Positions 12,901 through 23,340 of a DNA stretch of 64,000 nt are shown here, piece after piece (position 1 is the first letter of the stretch; each line of letters opens with the position of its first letter). The notes beneath the pieces are model-generated. The model was not told where the DNA came from. It ran no database searches and saw only the letters and a list, made by a program, of their open reading frames with translations. Source of the DNA: Niebla homalea (lineage: Eukaryota; Ascomycota; Lecanoromycetes; Lecanorales; Ramalinaceae). The DNA lies in NCBI GenBank assembly GCA_019925105.1, contig JAHGAU010000007.1, positions 620,001 through 684,000 on the forward strand, given 5' to 3'. The position numbers were made by a program, and so were the translations under genes.

Positions 12901-14616
12901 TTTAATTATTAAGCCGCCGGCTTTTAATTAATATTTATATATCTTATAATTATGATTCTTATGGATTATATTAAGCTTATAATTTATATATAAATTATAA
13001 AGGACATATACCGTAAAATAAAATAAACATTTATTATAAAAAATAAAGTTAAATCCCTAAAAAAAAATAAAACTTAAGTTTTAATAAATTTACCTCCCGG
13101 TATTAATATGCTAAATAATAAGTAAATTTATAAGTATAAACGTAAATTAAATGGTAATATTACCCGGTATAAAGCCCGGTGGGTAGTCCGTGGCTTTTAA
13201 TAAAAGGAAGGCTTAAACTTCTTTAATACTTTTATAACGGTAATAAAGCCTATAAGCTATAAGGCCCTTTTTACTATAGCGGTTATATATAATTTAAAAA
13301 TTAAGTAAATAAATATTAAAATAATATTCTTTTATAATAATATCCTTAAAAAGATTTATATTTATTAATTAACGGGCTTTAATAATAACTTAAAACGTAT
13401 TTACTTATTAAATAAAGCTTTATATAAACTTAAATAATTATCCCGGATTTAATATTAATATCTTTTTATATTCCTTAAGAAACTTAATTACCGTTATATT
13501 AATAAAAATTATAGCGTATTCTTAAACCCGGATATTAATATTATCGTTACCATATATATCTATAATATCTTAATAATAAGAATTAATAAATAAGTTATTA
13601 TTAACTTAAAAACTTAATTAAATAAGAAGTTTAAGATATCCGATTTAAACTTATATAATTAATATTTAAGCATAAATATTACTTATAATTAATAAAATTA
13701 AATTTTAATTCTTAATTAAGAAAATTACGTTAAATAAATCTTTACTTAATTTAATATATATAACGATTTTCTTTTTAAGGGTAATAATATAATTATCCTT
13801 ATAAACGTAAATGCCTATTTTAAGTTAACGGATAAAGAATATACCGCTTTAAAGTAATTCCGGCTTAAATATTAATCCGTTATCGGTTTATTTATATACG
13901 TTATAATAAGTATTAAGCTTAATATAGTTTATATAATATTGGTAATATTACGTTATACGTTTAATTTTAATAAAGGGTATTAAATAATTATTAAAAAGAT
14001 TTTCCGTTATTTTTATAATATAGCTTCCTTAAAGCTTATTTTTTAAGGCCCTTTAAAGCCCCTTAATAATTATACGGACTTAAATTACGTTAACAACCTA
14101 TAAATATATTAATTTATTTCCGGGTATATTTTTAACCTTAAAAGTATAGTTATTAATTAATCTTTAAAACGTTAATTAATTATAACCTTATTTACTTATA
14201 AAGTTGAATATATAAGACAATATAATATTATTAAAAAAATAATCTGGCTTAAACGGTTATTAACTTAGCTTATTAAAGTTACCTTAAATCCAACGGTATT
14301 ACCGGCCCTTAAGGATAAGGATATTATATAAGACTACGCTTTTCTTACCTGGTTTAAATACGATATTAAAACCTTTACCTTTACCATAATAATCTTTTAT
14401 AATAACCAGGGAGCGATTATACTGGTTAAAAACCTTATAAACCACTTAAAAATAAAATATATATATATTAAGTATTGCTTCCTCCGCGAATATATAGTTA
14501 ATAAATAGGTGGAGCTTATATACTATCCTACCGGGGATATGGTAATTAACGGCCTCACGAAGCCGTTATAAAGGGACGGCTTTCTTAAATTCAGGAATTA
14601 TCTGGGATTAAAATAA
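9953..14616 (+). pseudogene. gag-pol polyprotein of copia A, RIP-inactivated
   Basis: Translation starts at ATG 9953 (MSDPFKIAGIFNKIIKLKD), a gag-like start. A basic, Asn-rich stretch with a lost CCHC knuckle follows at about 10780-10930. The protease site is near 11098 (FNTSYINYIINN, in place of a D-S/T-G motif). Reverse transcriptase is clear from 13090: LPPGIN, IYKYKRKL, ITRYKARWVVRGF, QKEGLNFFNTF with stops at Gln codons, then LLNKALYKLK and PDINIIV. The YVDD site near 13555-13570 is destroyed. The end reads VELIYYPTGDMVINGLTK, then FLKFRNYLGLK and a stop at 14614. In an intact copia element this polyprotein is cut into capsid, protease, integrase and reverse transcriptase/RNase H. Dozens of stops, mainly TAA/TAG, make it dead. 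Confidence 0.92.
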
Positions 14617-14774
14617 TTACACCTTTAAAGTTTGGGATAAATATACCCCTTACTATTGGAGTTAGGATGGATATACCCGTTACTGCGGTAATACGGTTCA
14701 ATAAAAGCTATTTGCTTTTTACTTAATGAATAATACGGTATTATAGTGTTATAAAGCTATTAATCAAGTGGGAA
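14617..14774 (+). other. 3' untranslated region of copia A with short tandem repeat
   Basis: It contains two imperfect direct copies of a block ending in ATATACCC(C/G)TTACT, followed by a GCGGTAATACGG motif. The block is also present before the 3' LTR of copy B (about 61718-61775). The GTGGGA just before the LTR is the likely polypurine tract. Confidence 0.6.
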
Positions 14775-14909
14775 TATTAAAAGTATAGAAGGCAGAGACC
14801 TCAGCTATTACCAAAAGGGAACTAGCGTACTTCCACTTCTCATAGATAGATATCGCTTAGCACCTTACATAGTACTTAATCAAGCAAGTTATACCCTACC
14901 ATTTCAACA
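14775..14909 (+). repeat. 3' LTR of copia A (135 bp)
   Basis: It is collinear with 8774-8908. Its start is RIPed to TATTAAAAG, while its end keeps TTTCAACA. It is followed by the AACAG target duplication. Confidence 0.93.
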
Positions 14910-14944
14910 AACAGACGTAAGGGCCGTATTATAATTAATATTCG
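14910..14944 (+). mobile_element. 35-bp continuation of gypsy G2 after copia A
   Basis: After AACAG the sequence (CAGACGTAAGGGCCGTAT and on) matches the reverse complement of G1 just beyond the point where 8773 stopped, base for base apart from RIP-type differences. It ends at ATTCG, where the GC-rich unit begins. This confirms that A inserted into G2. Confidence 0.75.
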
Positions 14945-15119
14945 TGTTATGGCAGTACCTACCCTGGAGCAAGGGCTCCGGGGTAGGGCCTACCCCTGGG
15001 GGTGATCCCCCGGGTAGACTACCTTCTCATATATGGTAATAGCGGCTTACCCCTAAGCGCTATTACCTACCCCGGATAGCTACTTTTGCCTTGGTGGCCG
15101 AGTGGTTATCACCCTGACA
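14945..15119 (+). repeat. Left terminal repeat of the GC-rich unit, four hairpins
   Basis: The repeat folds into consecutive stems: GGAGC/GCTCC (14966-14979); GGGGTAGG/CCTACCCC (14980-14996); GGGGG/CCCCC (14998-15011); and a long one at 15035-15067 with arms GGTAATAGCG/CGCTATTACC plus CTTA/TAAG, one bulged G and a CCCC loop. It then carries TGGCCGAGTGG (15095-15105), which fits the tRNA-like Pol III box A consensus. No box B at normal spacing was found. Confidence 0.75.
15095..15105 (+). promoter_or_regulatory. Box A-like motif (tRNA-Leu/Ser type)
   Basis: TGGCCGAGTGG matches the box A form of type II tRNA genes, and a second exact copy lies at 15763-15773. The surrounding bases do not form a tRNA and no box B sits downstream at tRNA spacing. 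It may be a primer-tRNA relic, a Pol III promoter part, or chance. Confidence 0.35.
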
Positions 15120-15206
15120 GAGGGGCCGGAATGCCCGAAAACTACCGAGGGGGGCCGGAATGCCCGAAAACTACCGATGCGGGGGGCTGAAACGCCTTAA
15201 AACTAC
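15120..15206 (+). repeat. Three tandem 27-31 bp units in the GC-rich element
   Basis: Units 15120-15146 and 15147-15175 share GGGGCCGGAATGCCCGAAAA followed by CTACC. Unit 15176-15206 is a diverged version. Each can form a short GGGC/GCCC stem followed by GAAA. Confidence 0.8.
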
Positions 15207-15605
15207 GCGGGCCAATCGTGGGACCGTGGGTAAAGCACCCTAAGACGTAACCTTTACCTGCCCAATAAGGAACGGTGCGGGTACGGGTACCTACTGAAGG
15301 TTACCCGGGCCTACCTAATGAGAGATACGGGTTATTCCTGACGAGGACACTGAACCCCGGGCTATACCCTTGCAAAGTCATTAAGCCCCTGGATTATGCC
15401 TGCGGGCCACTGAATCCGGGTCCGGCCTAGGAGGTTCGGACCTACACCGGAGGTGATCTCCCTTAGGTAAGGAGCTCTCAGCCCCCACTTACCTACCCAA
15501 TCAGGTTCTGAAAGGACCTTTAGCCCGGGGGGGGTAAATCCCCCCCCCCGGAAGCGTGGTTTATAATCTGTAAGCTCGGGGACGAGCCCATAGGAGAGGG
15601 GATAC
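15207..15605. other. GC-rich internal region, no gene recognised
   Basis: No open frame of useful length or known motif is seen. A G8/C10 hairpin with a TAAAT loop lies at 15527-15549. CTGACGAGGACACTGAA at about 15338-15354 recalls part of a hammerhead core, but no stem II can form. Confidence 0.5.
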
Positions 15606-15787
15606 TGTTATGGCAGTACCTACCCTGGAGCAAGGGCTCCGGGGTAGGGCCTACCCCTGGGGGTGATCCCCCGGGTAGACTACCTTCTCATATATGGTAA
15701 TAGCGGCTTACCCCTAAGCGCTATTACCTACCCCGGATAGCTACTTTTGTCCATGAGATAAATGGCCGAGTGGTTATCACCCTGACA
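15606..15787 (+). repeat. Right terminal repeat of the GC-rich unit
   Basis: The first 144 bases are identical to 14945-15088. The spacer before the box A-like block is longer (15750-15762) than in the left copy (15089-15094). The final 25 bases are identical to 15095-15119. Confidence 0.8.
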
Positions 15788-17746
15788 TATTATTAATATA
15801 TAAATAACGGATAAAATAATTTAAATAATGGATTCTTTTTATATAGCTTTAAAAGGCCTTAAAAACCATTTTATACAAAGAGTTTAATAGTAAAATTATA
15901 TAAATAACTTTAATAACGTTTTTAATAAAAATAATAACCTACTTATAATCGGCTTTTATATTATTAATAAGGTTAATTAAGTTAGAATAAATAAGCTCGT
16001 TTTAATAAGTACTAGGCTTAATATAACTTTTATTCGGCTTAAGCTTTATTTATATCTCTATATAAATAACGTACTTATAGTCCCCTAATAGATTTAATAG
16101 GTTAAAAAGGTCGATATTGGTTACCGTTTCCGGTAAAAGTTTAATATTTTACTCCCTTATATATCCCGTTACTTTATATTAATATTTTAAGGCTTCTTAA
16201 TTTACGGGAATAATATATAAAGTTACGGGTATTAAATTATTAATAACTTTAATATCGACTTTAAGGAAATAAAGGGCCGCCGGTGAGAGTTTTATAAAAA
16301 TATTATTATAGCCAATAAATATACTTAAATCCTTTAAGTTATTATTTTACTTAAAAGGATAACCGGCTTATTATAATTATTTAAGGCTGATAAAATTAAA
16401 GGTATTATTAAAAATAAAAAGGATATTATAAACGATTAAATTACGGATATTTTCGTTAAATTAATATAGGATTTTAATAATTTTAATATAAATAATATTC
16501 CTCCCCCCGGAAAAGCCTTTAATAATAATAAGTTTAAAAAAGAACTCCCTATAAATAAAGATATAGCTATTACCGATAATATAATTTATATAACCGGTAT
16601 TAAAGATATATATAATAAGAATAAATATATTTATAATTAAATATGCCTGGTAATCCCGGTGAATAACGGGCGGTAAAGCCGGTATAATAACGGTAACGTA
16701 TATAAAGGTTAGGTTTATTAAGGCCTTAACCCTTAAAGGGGCTTTATATTCCTTATCCTTAAACTTATCGTTATTTTTATTATTACCTTTATTATTATTA
16801 TTACCGCTATTATTATAACGCTGGCGTTTTTAATCGTTACCGGTATTTATATTACTGTTATTATCGTTATTATAGCGCCTATTATTATTATTATAAGTCG
16901 ATTTATTATACCCGTAAAGTAAATAATAGCCGGTAACGATATAAAAACGTTTCTTTTATAAAACCTTAATATAATAGCCTTAACGGATATTAAACTATAG
17001 AGGAATACGGAGTAAAATAAAATTATTTAAGCGGATATCGTCCCGGAAACGTAAATCGGTAATAATAGCCGTAAAGGCTATACTATTGGACATAAACGTC
17101 TTATTTAAAGCTTTATATTAAAGAAATTGGTTAATAGTATAAATAAGTACGTATTTTAAAACGTTAATATTATTATCGGCCGTTTAAAATAACTTATATT
17201 TATTATTATATTAATTAATATAAACTTTATATTTCGGGCCGAGGCCCTTATAAAATTATTAAATAAATACGTTATTATTAATAATAACCGTACCTTAGAA
17301 ATTCTATAATTTATTAAAAAGATTTTAATATTTATTATAATATTTATTTAGATTTAAGTATTAATTAAGGGTAAAAAAGGTAAAACGTTTAAGGGCTAAC
17401 GTGAGGTAATTTAAGCCCTTAGGTTAATACCGAGTATAGAGGGTATTTTACGTCACTTTAATATTTTTAATATTCTTAATAATATACCAATTAGTCCCCT
17501 TAATCCTCATACGGATTACGGTATAGGTTATAAAGTGCCCTTAATCGTAAATATCTTGGGCCTTTATAAGTTTATTATTTTTAAGAATATCGGTCTTAAT
17601 AAAGCGTAAACTGGAATTTATAATTTAATAGTTAAGTTAGGTAAACTTAAGTCTCTTATTTATCTTACGTTCTTATATAATATACTTAAAGTTATTTTTA
17701 AGCTTAATAACCTTATTAAAGGTATTAACAATCTTAAAAAAATCGG

Positions 17747-17748
<2 letters not shown>
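15788..17748 (-). pseudogene. Partial gag-pol of copia D, RIP-inactivated
   Basis: The reverse strand repeats the start of the copia A polyprotein, from the bases after the microsatellite (reverse of ATCGGATAT, equivalent to ATGTCCGAT with ATG changed to ATA). It continues through the Asn-rich knuckle region (about 16790-16900) and past the protease. It is truncated before reverse transcriptase. Stops are frequent. Confidence 0.8.
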
Positions 17749-17799
<51 letters not shown>

Positions 17800-18846
17800 G
17801 TAATTTAGCCTAAAAGTTAAAGAGATCTATATCGTTAAGAGGCGACGGGATTATAATTAATAATATCAAGCCCTTAAATAAAAATAACTTAAATAATAAT
17901 AATAATAAATAATACTTTAAATCGTTATCCTTAAAAACTATAGCTTTCTTAAATAAAATACGCGTAAATTAAAACGTCCTATAAAGTAAACGGTAACGGG
18001 CCCGGAGTTTCTTTTTACTTAACGAGAACTATACTTTAAGGGTTAATAAGTAATAAAGCTTCTTAATCTTAACAGACCGTTTAAGACGTAAAGCTTATAA
18101 AATATATATAATACGTTAAGTAAAAGAACGTTATTTAAGGATAAATAGTTTAATTATTAATTAAAGTAATAAAACGTATAGATCAGGATAATTAACGTAT
18201 TTTTAATAATCTTAATAAAGAGCCCTTAAAAATAAAATTATAATTAATTTAAACCTTAATAATTTTAATAATAAAAAAAGCCTTAGAAATAAATATTTTA
18301 TTTCTTTTTATACTTAAACTTTAATACGATAACTAAGGTAAACTTTAGTATAAAGCTAAAATAATAATAACTTAAATTAAATAATTAACTTAATTAAAAG
18401 GTTAAATATATACGATAATAAACTTTATAAGCCACTTTAATTACCTTAATAATAAATAAATATTTCCCTTTATTCTTTAAAGATATTAACGTATTTATTA
18501 AGGATCCGTTGATCCAACGGCTTTATAAGTATTATTATACTTTTATAACGTACGTATAGATCGGTATATAAGGCTATTATATTTTACGATTCTGCGTATA
18601 AATAATAATTTAAGCTGGGAGCGTCTTAACCTTCTTATTTTTATTTTAACCTTTTTATTTTTTAAGTAATTAAGGATTAAATCGATAGGACTATTGGGTA
18701 ATTACGTAGTTATAGTAATTATAAGAATCATTATAATGCTTACGATAGCGGAGCGACGGTTCTTAAGGTATCTAAGCTATATAGCGTAACTAAGGTTTGC
18801 TGAATTAATAAACGCAGTGGTAAGCATATAAGCCGGGCTTATAATC

Positions 18847-18988
18847 TGTTGAAATGGTAAGGTGTAATTTGCTTAGTTAAGTAAGTACTATATAAGGTGC
18901 TGAGCGATATCTATCTATGAGAAGTCCAGGAAGTAGACTAGCCCTCTTTTGGTAATAGCCGAGGTCTTTGCCTTCTGCACTTTTGACA
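18847..18988 (-). repeat. 5' LTR of copia D (142 bp)
   Basis: In plus-strand order it runs from TGTTGAAATGG to CTTTTGACA. It is slightly longer than the other copies because of a short duplication, GTTAAGTAAGTAC, near 18875. The next five bases are TTAAT. No partner duplication can be sought because the other end is lost. Confidence 0.9.
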
Positions 18989-20930
18989 TTAATCCAGAAA
19001 AATAACCTTTATTAAATAAAATTATAAAACGTATAATTAAAAGCTCTTTATTATCGTTATAGCGTTTAAGCAATAACGGTATTATTTAAAAAAGAGCCTT
19101 AAAGTTATTTAAATATAGATAAATGATAATAACCTTTAGGGGTTTATAAAATAACCGGCGTTAAGCCCGTATTAAATTAAATGGGCCTTAAAACTTATTA
19201 ATTATAACTTTAAAGTATTTTATCATTAAAGTAAAATAAACCCTATTAATCCTTTATTAAGATATCTAGATTATAAAGGAGTTTTACTTTTTAATGTTAT
19301 CTTATTATTTACCTTATAGAAGAAGTTCGTACTTTAATCCGATAAGTCGGCGGAACGCCGGTAAATAACGGTTATTAATTATTAATTATTACTTACTTTA
19401 AGAAATATTTAAATTATTATCCCGTAAAAAGAAATTCAATAATTATTTAAAGGGCTTTATAAAGAATTTAAATTAATTAAATTATTTATTAAGAATTTAT
19501 AGGTTAACGATACGTTTATATATAAAATTAAGGACGATAACGTAATATTAACGTATTTTTATTAAGGTTATAATAATGCTTAAAAACTCGATTTTAATAG
19601 CCTTATTACTTATAAAAGCTATATATATATCCCTTAAAATAAAGCGGTTAAAAAAAAGCTGATTAATAAGTATTATAATAACCCGTTAACGGGCTATTTT
19701 AAAGTTAAAAAGACTTACGAACTTTTAACCCGTAAATATTATTGGGACGGCTTAAAGGCTTAAATTAATAATTATATTAAAATATACGATATTTATTAAA
19801 GGATTAAGGTATTATATTACCGCCTTTACGGCGAGCTTATTTTACTTTTTTAACCGGTTATATTTTAAAAAGAATTTAATATAGACTTTATTACCTGTTT
19901 ACCCGTAAGTAAAATTAAGGGTAATATTTATAATTTAATTTTAATAATCGTAAATAAATATATAAAGATATATAAATACCTCCTTATTATAAAATAAATT
20001 AATACCGTTACGTTAACGGATTTTTTCTTTAAAGAAATTGTATTATATTATAATATACCGGTTAAAATCGTAATTAATTAAGGGTCTTTATTTATTAATA
20101 AATTCTAAGGTTTAATATATTATTACGTAAAGATAAAGCGTAAATTAAATACCGCTTTTTACTTATAAACGGATAATTAAATAAAACGTTAAAATTAAGG
20201 CCTTAAATAGTATTTAAGGACCTTTATTAACTCCGAATAATTAAATTAAATAAGGCTATTTTTTTTAATTAAATTTATTTATATAAATTCGGAATACTTA
20301 ACTTTAAATTATAGCCCCTTTATAATAATATATAATTATAATCCAGATATTTATTTTAAACTTAAGGATAAACTTATAAAAGAAAAGATATTTATAGTAA
20401 AAAATAGGGTTAAAATATTATATAAAATACGATTTATATTAACGGACCGATAACGCCGTATTATTGAATCGACTTAAAAAACGTATAATAAGAAATATAA
20501 ATTAAAGTTATATAAAGTCGGCGATTTAATAATACTAAATATTAAAAACCTTAAGCTAAAGTAATTAAGTAAGAAGCTTACGCCCCGATTTATAGGACCC
20601 TTTAAAATCAGTAATAAAATTGGGACGTAAACGTACCGCCTATTCCTCCCTATTATCCATATTTCTCTTTTAAAGCCTTATTATATTTACGCCGGCGATT
20701 AAACGGCGGAGGCTATAATATAAGTACCTGAATTAATTAATAATAAAAAAGAATAAATAATTAAAGAAATAATTAATAAGATTAAAAGTAAAAAGGGCAT
20801 TTAATATTAAGTTAAGTAAGTTAATTAAAGCTTTAAATATAATTAATAAATGCCGGAGGCGGACTTAAAGTATTCTTAAAAACTACGGAAATAATATAAT
20901 AAAATAATACGGAGTAAGAAAAGACGTAAA
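18989..20930 (+). pseudogene. Chromovirus (Ty3/gypsy G3) pol 3' half: RNase H tail, integrase, chromodomain
   Basis: The plus-strand frame begins inside RNase H: CGGCGTTAAGCC at 19156 gives the RRQAR-like motif, followed by a degraded NPADALSRRPD-like end near 19230-19280. Integrase follows: the zinc-binding end reads IYDIY-stop-RIKV near 19785, where the family has CDVCQRIKV; the first catalytic Asp is in DFIT near 19893; and KIVIN-stop-GSLFINKF near 20070-20095 stands in for a VSDRGSLFTSKF-like motif, so the second Asp is lost. The tail shows GPFKISNKIGT, YRLFLPIIHISLLKPYY (about 20640-20690) and a chromodomain-like stretch (KGI.Y.VK to MPEADLK, about 20790-20870). In intact elements the chromodomain directs integration to heterochromatin. 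The 5' part is missing, cut at the copia D boundary. Confidence 0.88.
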
Positions 20931-21760
20931 TAAGGTTATAACGTTATAACGGCGGAAATTATATATATAGTTAATAATTATATATATAATTAATACTATA
21001 ATTACTTAACCTTTATACGTTATCCTTCTATAAGATTATTAAAATTTAAGCTTTAATTAATAACTTTACTTACTACGGGTATTATATATATAAATAAGCC
21101 GGCGTTACGGAAATAACTATCTTTATTATAATATTATAATTAATAAAAGTAACTTTAATAATAACCGTAATAATATTAAAAATAAAAAAACGTAAACGTT
21201 AAATTATAAGCGTTTAACGTATTATTAAGTTAAAAATATTAAGTAAATAAAGTTATTAAAATAATAAGAAATTAATAAATATATTTATTAAGGTTACGTT
21301 AACGTTCCGGTAGCTTTTATAATATTATTTATTATATTGTTTTTAATAATATATAAATTATAAACGTTTAATATTTAACGTTATTAATTTTAAATATTTA
21401 ACGTTAAACTTTAATAATATTAATATATAAAAATAAAAAAATAATTTATAATTCCGCGTTAACGCGGGCTTTCTCCCTTTATAAATAGGTTAATAAAATT
21501 AAGGATAAGTATAGAGGTATCGTATTTTCCTTATCCTTTTCCTTTTTTTTTTAAAATTTTTTTTTTCCGTTTTAAATAGAGGTTTTTTTTTAATATTATT
21601 CACCAGAAGGGCTCTTTAACTCAATTTTAAAGTATTACTTTTAGAAGTTAAAGTTAACCCCTTTAACGGCGCCGTTAAAAAAAATATAATTTCTTCTTCT
21701 TCTTCTTTAAATAAATTGAAACCCGTATTTCCTTCCTTCTCTTTATTTTCTAGGTTACCA
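20931..21760 (+). other. Downstream region of G3, possible LTR
   Basis: This follows the chromodomain, where the 3' LTR should lie. A perfect palindrome CCGCGTTAACGCGG near 21453-21466 is followed by TTTATAAATAGG, a good TATA-box form, and T-rich tracts at 21540-21600. This fits an LTR promoter and start region. No second copy is present in the window, so the LTR call is not proven. Confidence 0.4.
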
Positions 21761-23340
21761 GATATTATAAACTTAAGGTCCACTTTCCTTACCCCGGATA
21801 TAGGGTCGGGAAATAAAGAGTAACTCCCCGATAGAGTTAACTTTTATAAAGGGTCTGGACCTTCCGTATTAAGTTAATTTAACTATTAAACATTAATGCC
21901 GTCATTTTATTATTAAATTATAATTTACTTATTTACTCTTTAAGCCGGATAATTTCTTTTTCCGTTACTTTAATATAAATAATAAATGCTTTTTTCTTAA
22001 TTTAAAGGATTAATATTTTTTTTTTGGCTTTTAAAGTAACTCAATAAAACGTATATTCCGTTTAACCGGCAATAATTAATATTTAATTAATATTTAACCA
22101 GAAAACTTTAAAATTTTAAAGGATTTCATTACGTTTCCGTACGTACCGGGCTTACGCTTTAATAGATTACGTATTAATCGACCGATACTTATATATTTAT
22201 TAAGTTACCCGGGGTTATAATTAATCCGGGAATTATATATATATTAAAGTAATAACGGTTTAACGGTATTAAGGATATTTACGGGAAGGCAACGGAAAGG
22301 ATATTATTTATTATAATATTTACGGTAAAATAAAAAGCTTTATTAATATGAAAGTTTATCCTATAAAAAGTAAATTAAGTAAAGCGTTATTATATATATT
22401 ATTAATATTATATTTATATTTACGTTAATAAAACGTTATTATATATACGTTATATTACTTAAAAATTAAAGTAAACTTATATATCTTATTAATAAATAAA
22501 AATAAGCGGATTAATAACGTAAGTAAAACGTTTATATAATATTAACGTTACTTATTATAATAATAATATGGATAACGAAGGTATATAATTATATATATAT
22601 TAACTTATAGATATTTATATAAACCCTTAATATATTATATTTATAAGAGTAATTAAAATTATTAAAAAGAAAAGAGAAGAAGTTTAAAATAAAATAAAGG
22701 CCTTATTATAATTATACGCCGTTTTTATAATAATGTATACCTTTATTATAACGTAATAAATTAATAGTAGAACCTTAAATAATTATTAATTAATACCGTA
22801 AAAACTCTTTTTTTACTTATTTTTTTTATTAAGTTTTATAAAGGGGTTTTTAATAAATTTTATAAGTTACGTTAATTATTTATTAATGTAAAATACCCTT
22901 ATTATATTATTATTGGATAAATATTATTATATTTATATATATACTTAAGGATTCTTTTCTTTTTACCCTTTTCTTATTAGGTTTAATAATAGGTTTTTAA
23001 TAAACTTTATATTTAATTAACTTTACGTTAGCTTTTTAAATATATTTCTTTATACCTTAAAGATTAATATATAAAAAAGGAGATAATTATTAATAATTAG
23101 CGTTGTCTTTACGCCGGCGTTATAATAATATATTATACTGTTACGTTAAGGTAGGCCGTTAAACCTTAATAAAGGGCCTTAACAAAGGGCCTTAATAACG
23201 GCCTTAATATACGTTATTTATAAGCCGTAGCTTAATAGGCGTAAAGCGGGGTAGTTATTACCTTTACCTTAAGTAAAAACTATACCCTAGTTCTTTCTGA
23301 GTTCCTTAAGAATTAATCTTATTATTAATTTACTTATTAA
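21761..23340. other. RIPed sequence, not assigned
   Basis: It is AT-rich and CA/TG-poor, so probably repeat-derived. I could not recognise a protein on either strand or a match to other parts of the window. A short GGGCCTTAA(C/T)A repeat lies near 23175-23200. Confidence 0.4.

Larger units (their letters stand above)
8774..14909 (+). mobile_element. Complete Ty1/copia element A with target duplication AACAG
   Basis: This 6136-bp element has 135-bp LTRs and a perfect 5-bp target duplication AACAG (8769-8773 and 14910-14914). The order gag, zinc knuckle, protease, integrase, reverse transcriptase, RNase H on the plus strand is that of copia elements. It interrupts gypsy G2: the bases after the duplication continue the G2 sequence seen uninterrupted in G1. 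It is RIPed throughout its interior and can make no protein. The family is present at least four times in this window (A, D, B, C). Confidence 0.95.
14945..15787 (+). mobile_element. GC-rich un-RIPed 843-bp unit with structured terminal direct repeats
   Basis: Base composition changes abruptly from AT-rich RIPed DNA to GC-rich DNA full of intact CA and TG. The unit starts TGTTATGG and ends CCTGACA (TG...CA). It carries identical 144-bp direct repeats (14945-15088, 15606-15749), each followed by a short spacer and an identical 25-bp block beginning TGGCCGAGTGG (15095-15119, 15763-15787). It has no coding frame of note. The layout suggests a miniature terminal-repeat retrotransposon or another RNA-derived mobile unit. 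No target duplication is visible: the left flank is ATTCG (in G2) and the right flank is TATTA (in copia D). The lack of RIP means it arrived late or is not duplicated enough to trigger RIP. I do not recognise the family. Confidence 0.6.
15788..18988 (-). mobile_element. Copia D: 5' half of a minus-strand copia copy
   Basis: Read in reverse, this is the copia A family from its 5' LTR (18847-18988) through leader, microsatellite (about 17749-17800), gag, knuckle and protease. It stops at a point equivalent to about position 11925 of A. The 3' half (integrase end, reverse transcriptase, RNase H and 3' LTR) is absent. The break coincides with the edge of the GC-rich unit. It is heavily RIPed. 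Confidence 0.88.

Noticed and set aside
15095..15180. tRNA gene (Leu/Ser type)
   Set aside because: Only a box A-like motif is present; no acceptor stem, anticodon arm or box B at proper spacing can be drawn.
15338..15354. Hammerhead ribozyme core CTGACGAGGACACTGAA
   Set aside because: No stem II can form between the CTGACGA and GAA parts, so the core is not complete.
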